From: CAVRCA01 sp963719345
GTDB lineage: Bacteria; Pseudomonadota; Alphaproteobacteria; Acetobacterales; Acetobacteraceae
Direction of reading: 5' to 3'
NCBI GenBank assembly: GCA_963719345.1
Contig: CAVRCA010000005.1
Span: 248,001 to 312,000 of the forward strand
Length of the DNA: 64,000 nt
Both the position numbers and the translations under genes were made by a program. Below are positions 63,793 to 64,000 of the stretch, one piece after another (positions within the stretch are counted from its first letter, which is position 1; each line of letters starts with the position of its first letter). Under the pieces are notes generated by a model. The model had not been told where the DNA came from. It was given only the letters and a program-made list of their open reading frames with translations, and ran no database searches.

Positions 63793-63844
63793 GGGATGGC
63801 CTTTGACGAAGGGGCGCTCCGGCCTGTATTAGCGGACCTCGGAT

Positions 63845-64000
63845 GGTCCTTCCACGTGGAAGGTGAATAGGGAATGCGGTGCGGGGCGTGCCCCAAAGCC
63901 GCAGCTGCCCCCGCAACTGTCGGCGGAGAGCAGCCCGTCTGAAGCCACTGCGGACCGCCAGTCGGTCGCGGGAAGGTGGACGGGAGGCGTCTGATCCGCG
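63845..64000 (+). promoter_or_regulatory. cobalamin riboswitch
   Basis: The sequence has the conserved core of B12 riboswitches on the plus strand: AGGTGAATAGGGAATGCGGT, then AGCTGCCCCCGCAACTGT near 63902, and the B12-box region with GAAGCCACTGCGGA and CGGGAAGG near 63940-63978. It binds adenosylcobalamin and normally represses the gene downstream. That gene is beyond base 64000. It is divergent from cobP, so it does not control the minus-strand genes directly. Confidence 0.9.

Overview
The window is GC-rich chromosomal DNA from an alphaproteobacterium, most likely of the Acetobacteraceae/Rhodospirillales type. This is an inference from family types: a MucR C-terminus, a Fur/Mur-type regulator, an OlsB-like ornithine-lipid acyltransferase, a C4-pathway 5-aminolevulinate synthase, a ChvG/ChvI pair, AddAB recombination nuclease, a TrxR-type ferredoxin-NADP reductase and aerobic-type cobalamin genes (cobO, cobQ, cobP). 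No phage, transposase, CRISPR array, rRNA or tRNA was recognised.

Layout. 0-5.4 kb: mucR 3' end, fur-olsB, lnt, an XRE regulator, DUF2244 divergent from nth. 5.5-8.0 kb (minus): a small unknown gene, trpS, ferredoxin-NADP reductase, and between the last two an orphan SEC-C zinc motif on the plus strand. 8.0-17.5 kb (plus): an overlapping operon tsaE-amgK-murU-addB-addA, then trxA and a DUF29 gene. 17.5-26.2 kb: DUF1003, an amidohydrolase, class II aldolase, lipoprotein, EamA exporter, hemA, an RlmI-like methyltransferase, a class I amidotransferase, lolA and a KGG stress protein. 26.2-35.3 kb: a surface-polysaccharide locus with a 1162-residue multi-domain glycosyltransferase, an unknown protein coupled to an acyl carrier protein, and dTDP-L-rhamnose genes rfbB-rfbA-rfbC-rfbD with a GT2 glycosyltransferase.

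35.3-48 kb: a pseudouridine synthase, hydroxyacid dehydrogenase, GNAT, MFS exporter, AI-2E-family protein, ChvG/ChvI, a HugZ-like protein, ATP-dependent PEP carboxykinase, PaiB-like protein, an M17 aminopeptidase and a MarR regulator. 48-54 kb: a second glycan locus (WecA-like transferase, PglF/WbpM-like dehydratase, DegT aminotransferase, DUF4239 membrane protein, hexapeptide acetyltransferase). 54-59 kb: a likely methyltransferase remnant, a hydrolase, a cardiolipin synthase, an EEP-family nuclease or phosphatase and a zinc metallopeptidase. 59-64 kb: cobalamin genes (cobC, cbiB, cobQ, cobO, cobP) and, at the right edge, a plus-strand cobalamin riboswitch whose target gene lies outside the window.

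A dominant oddity is sequence integrity. About 40 single-base indels, mostly insertions, lie between roughly 31.6 and 35.1 kb and break rfbB, rfbA, rfbC, rfbD and the GT2 gene. Isolated frameshifts also affect addA, hemA, the pseudouridine synthase, the MFS exporter and the DegT aminotransferase. Family motifs and codon usage stay intact between the breaks, so sequencing or assembly error is more likely than decay.
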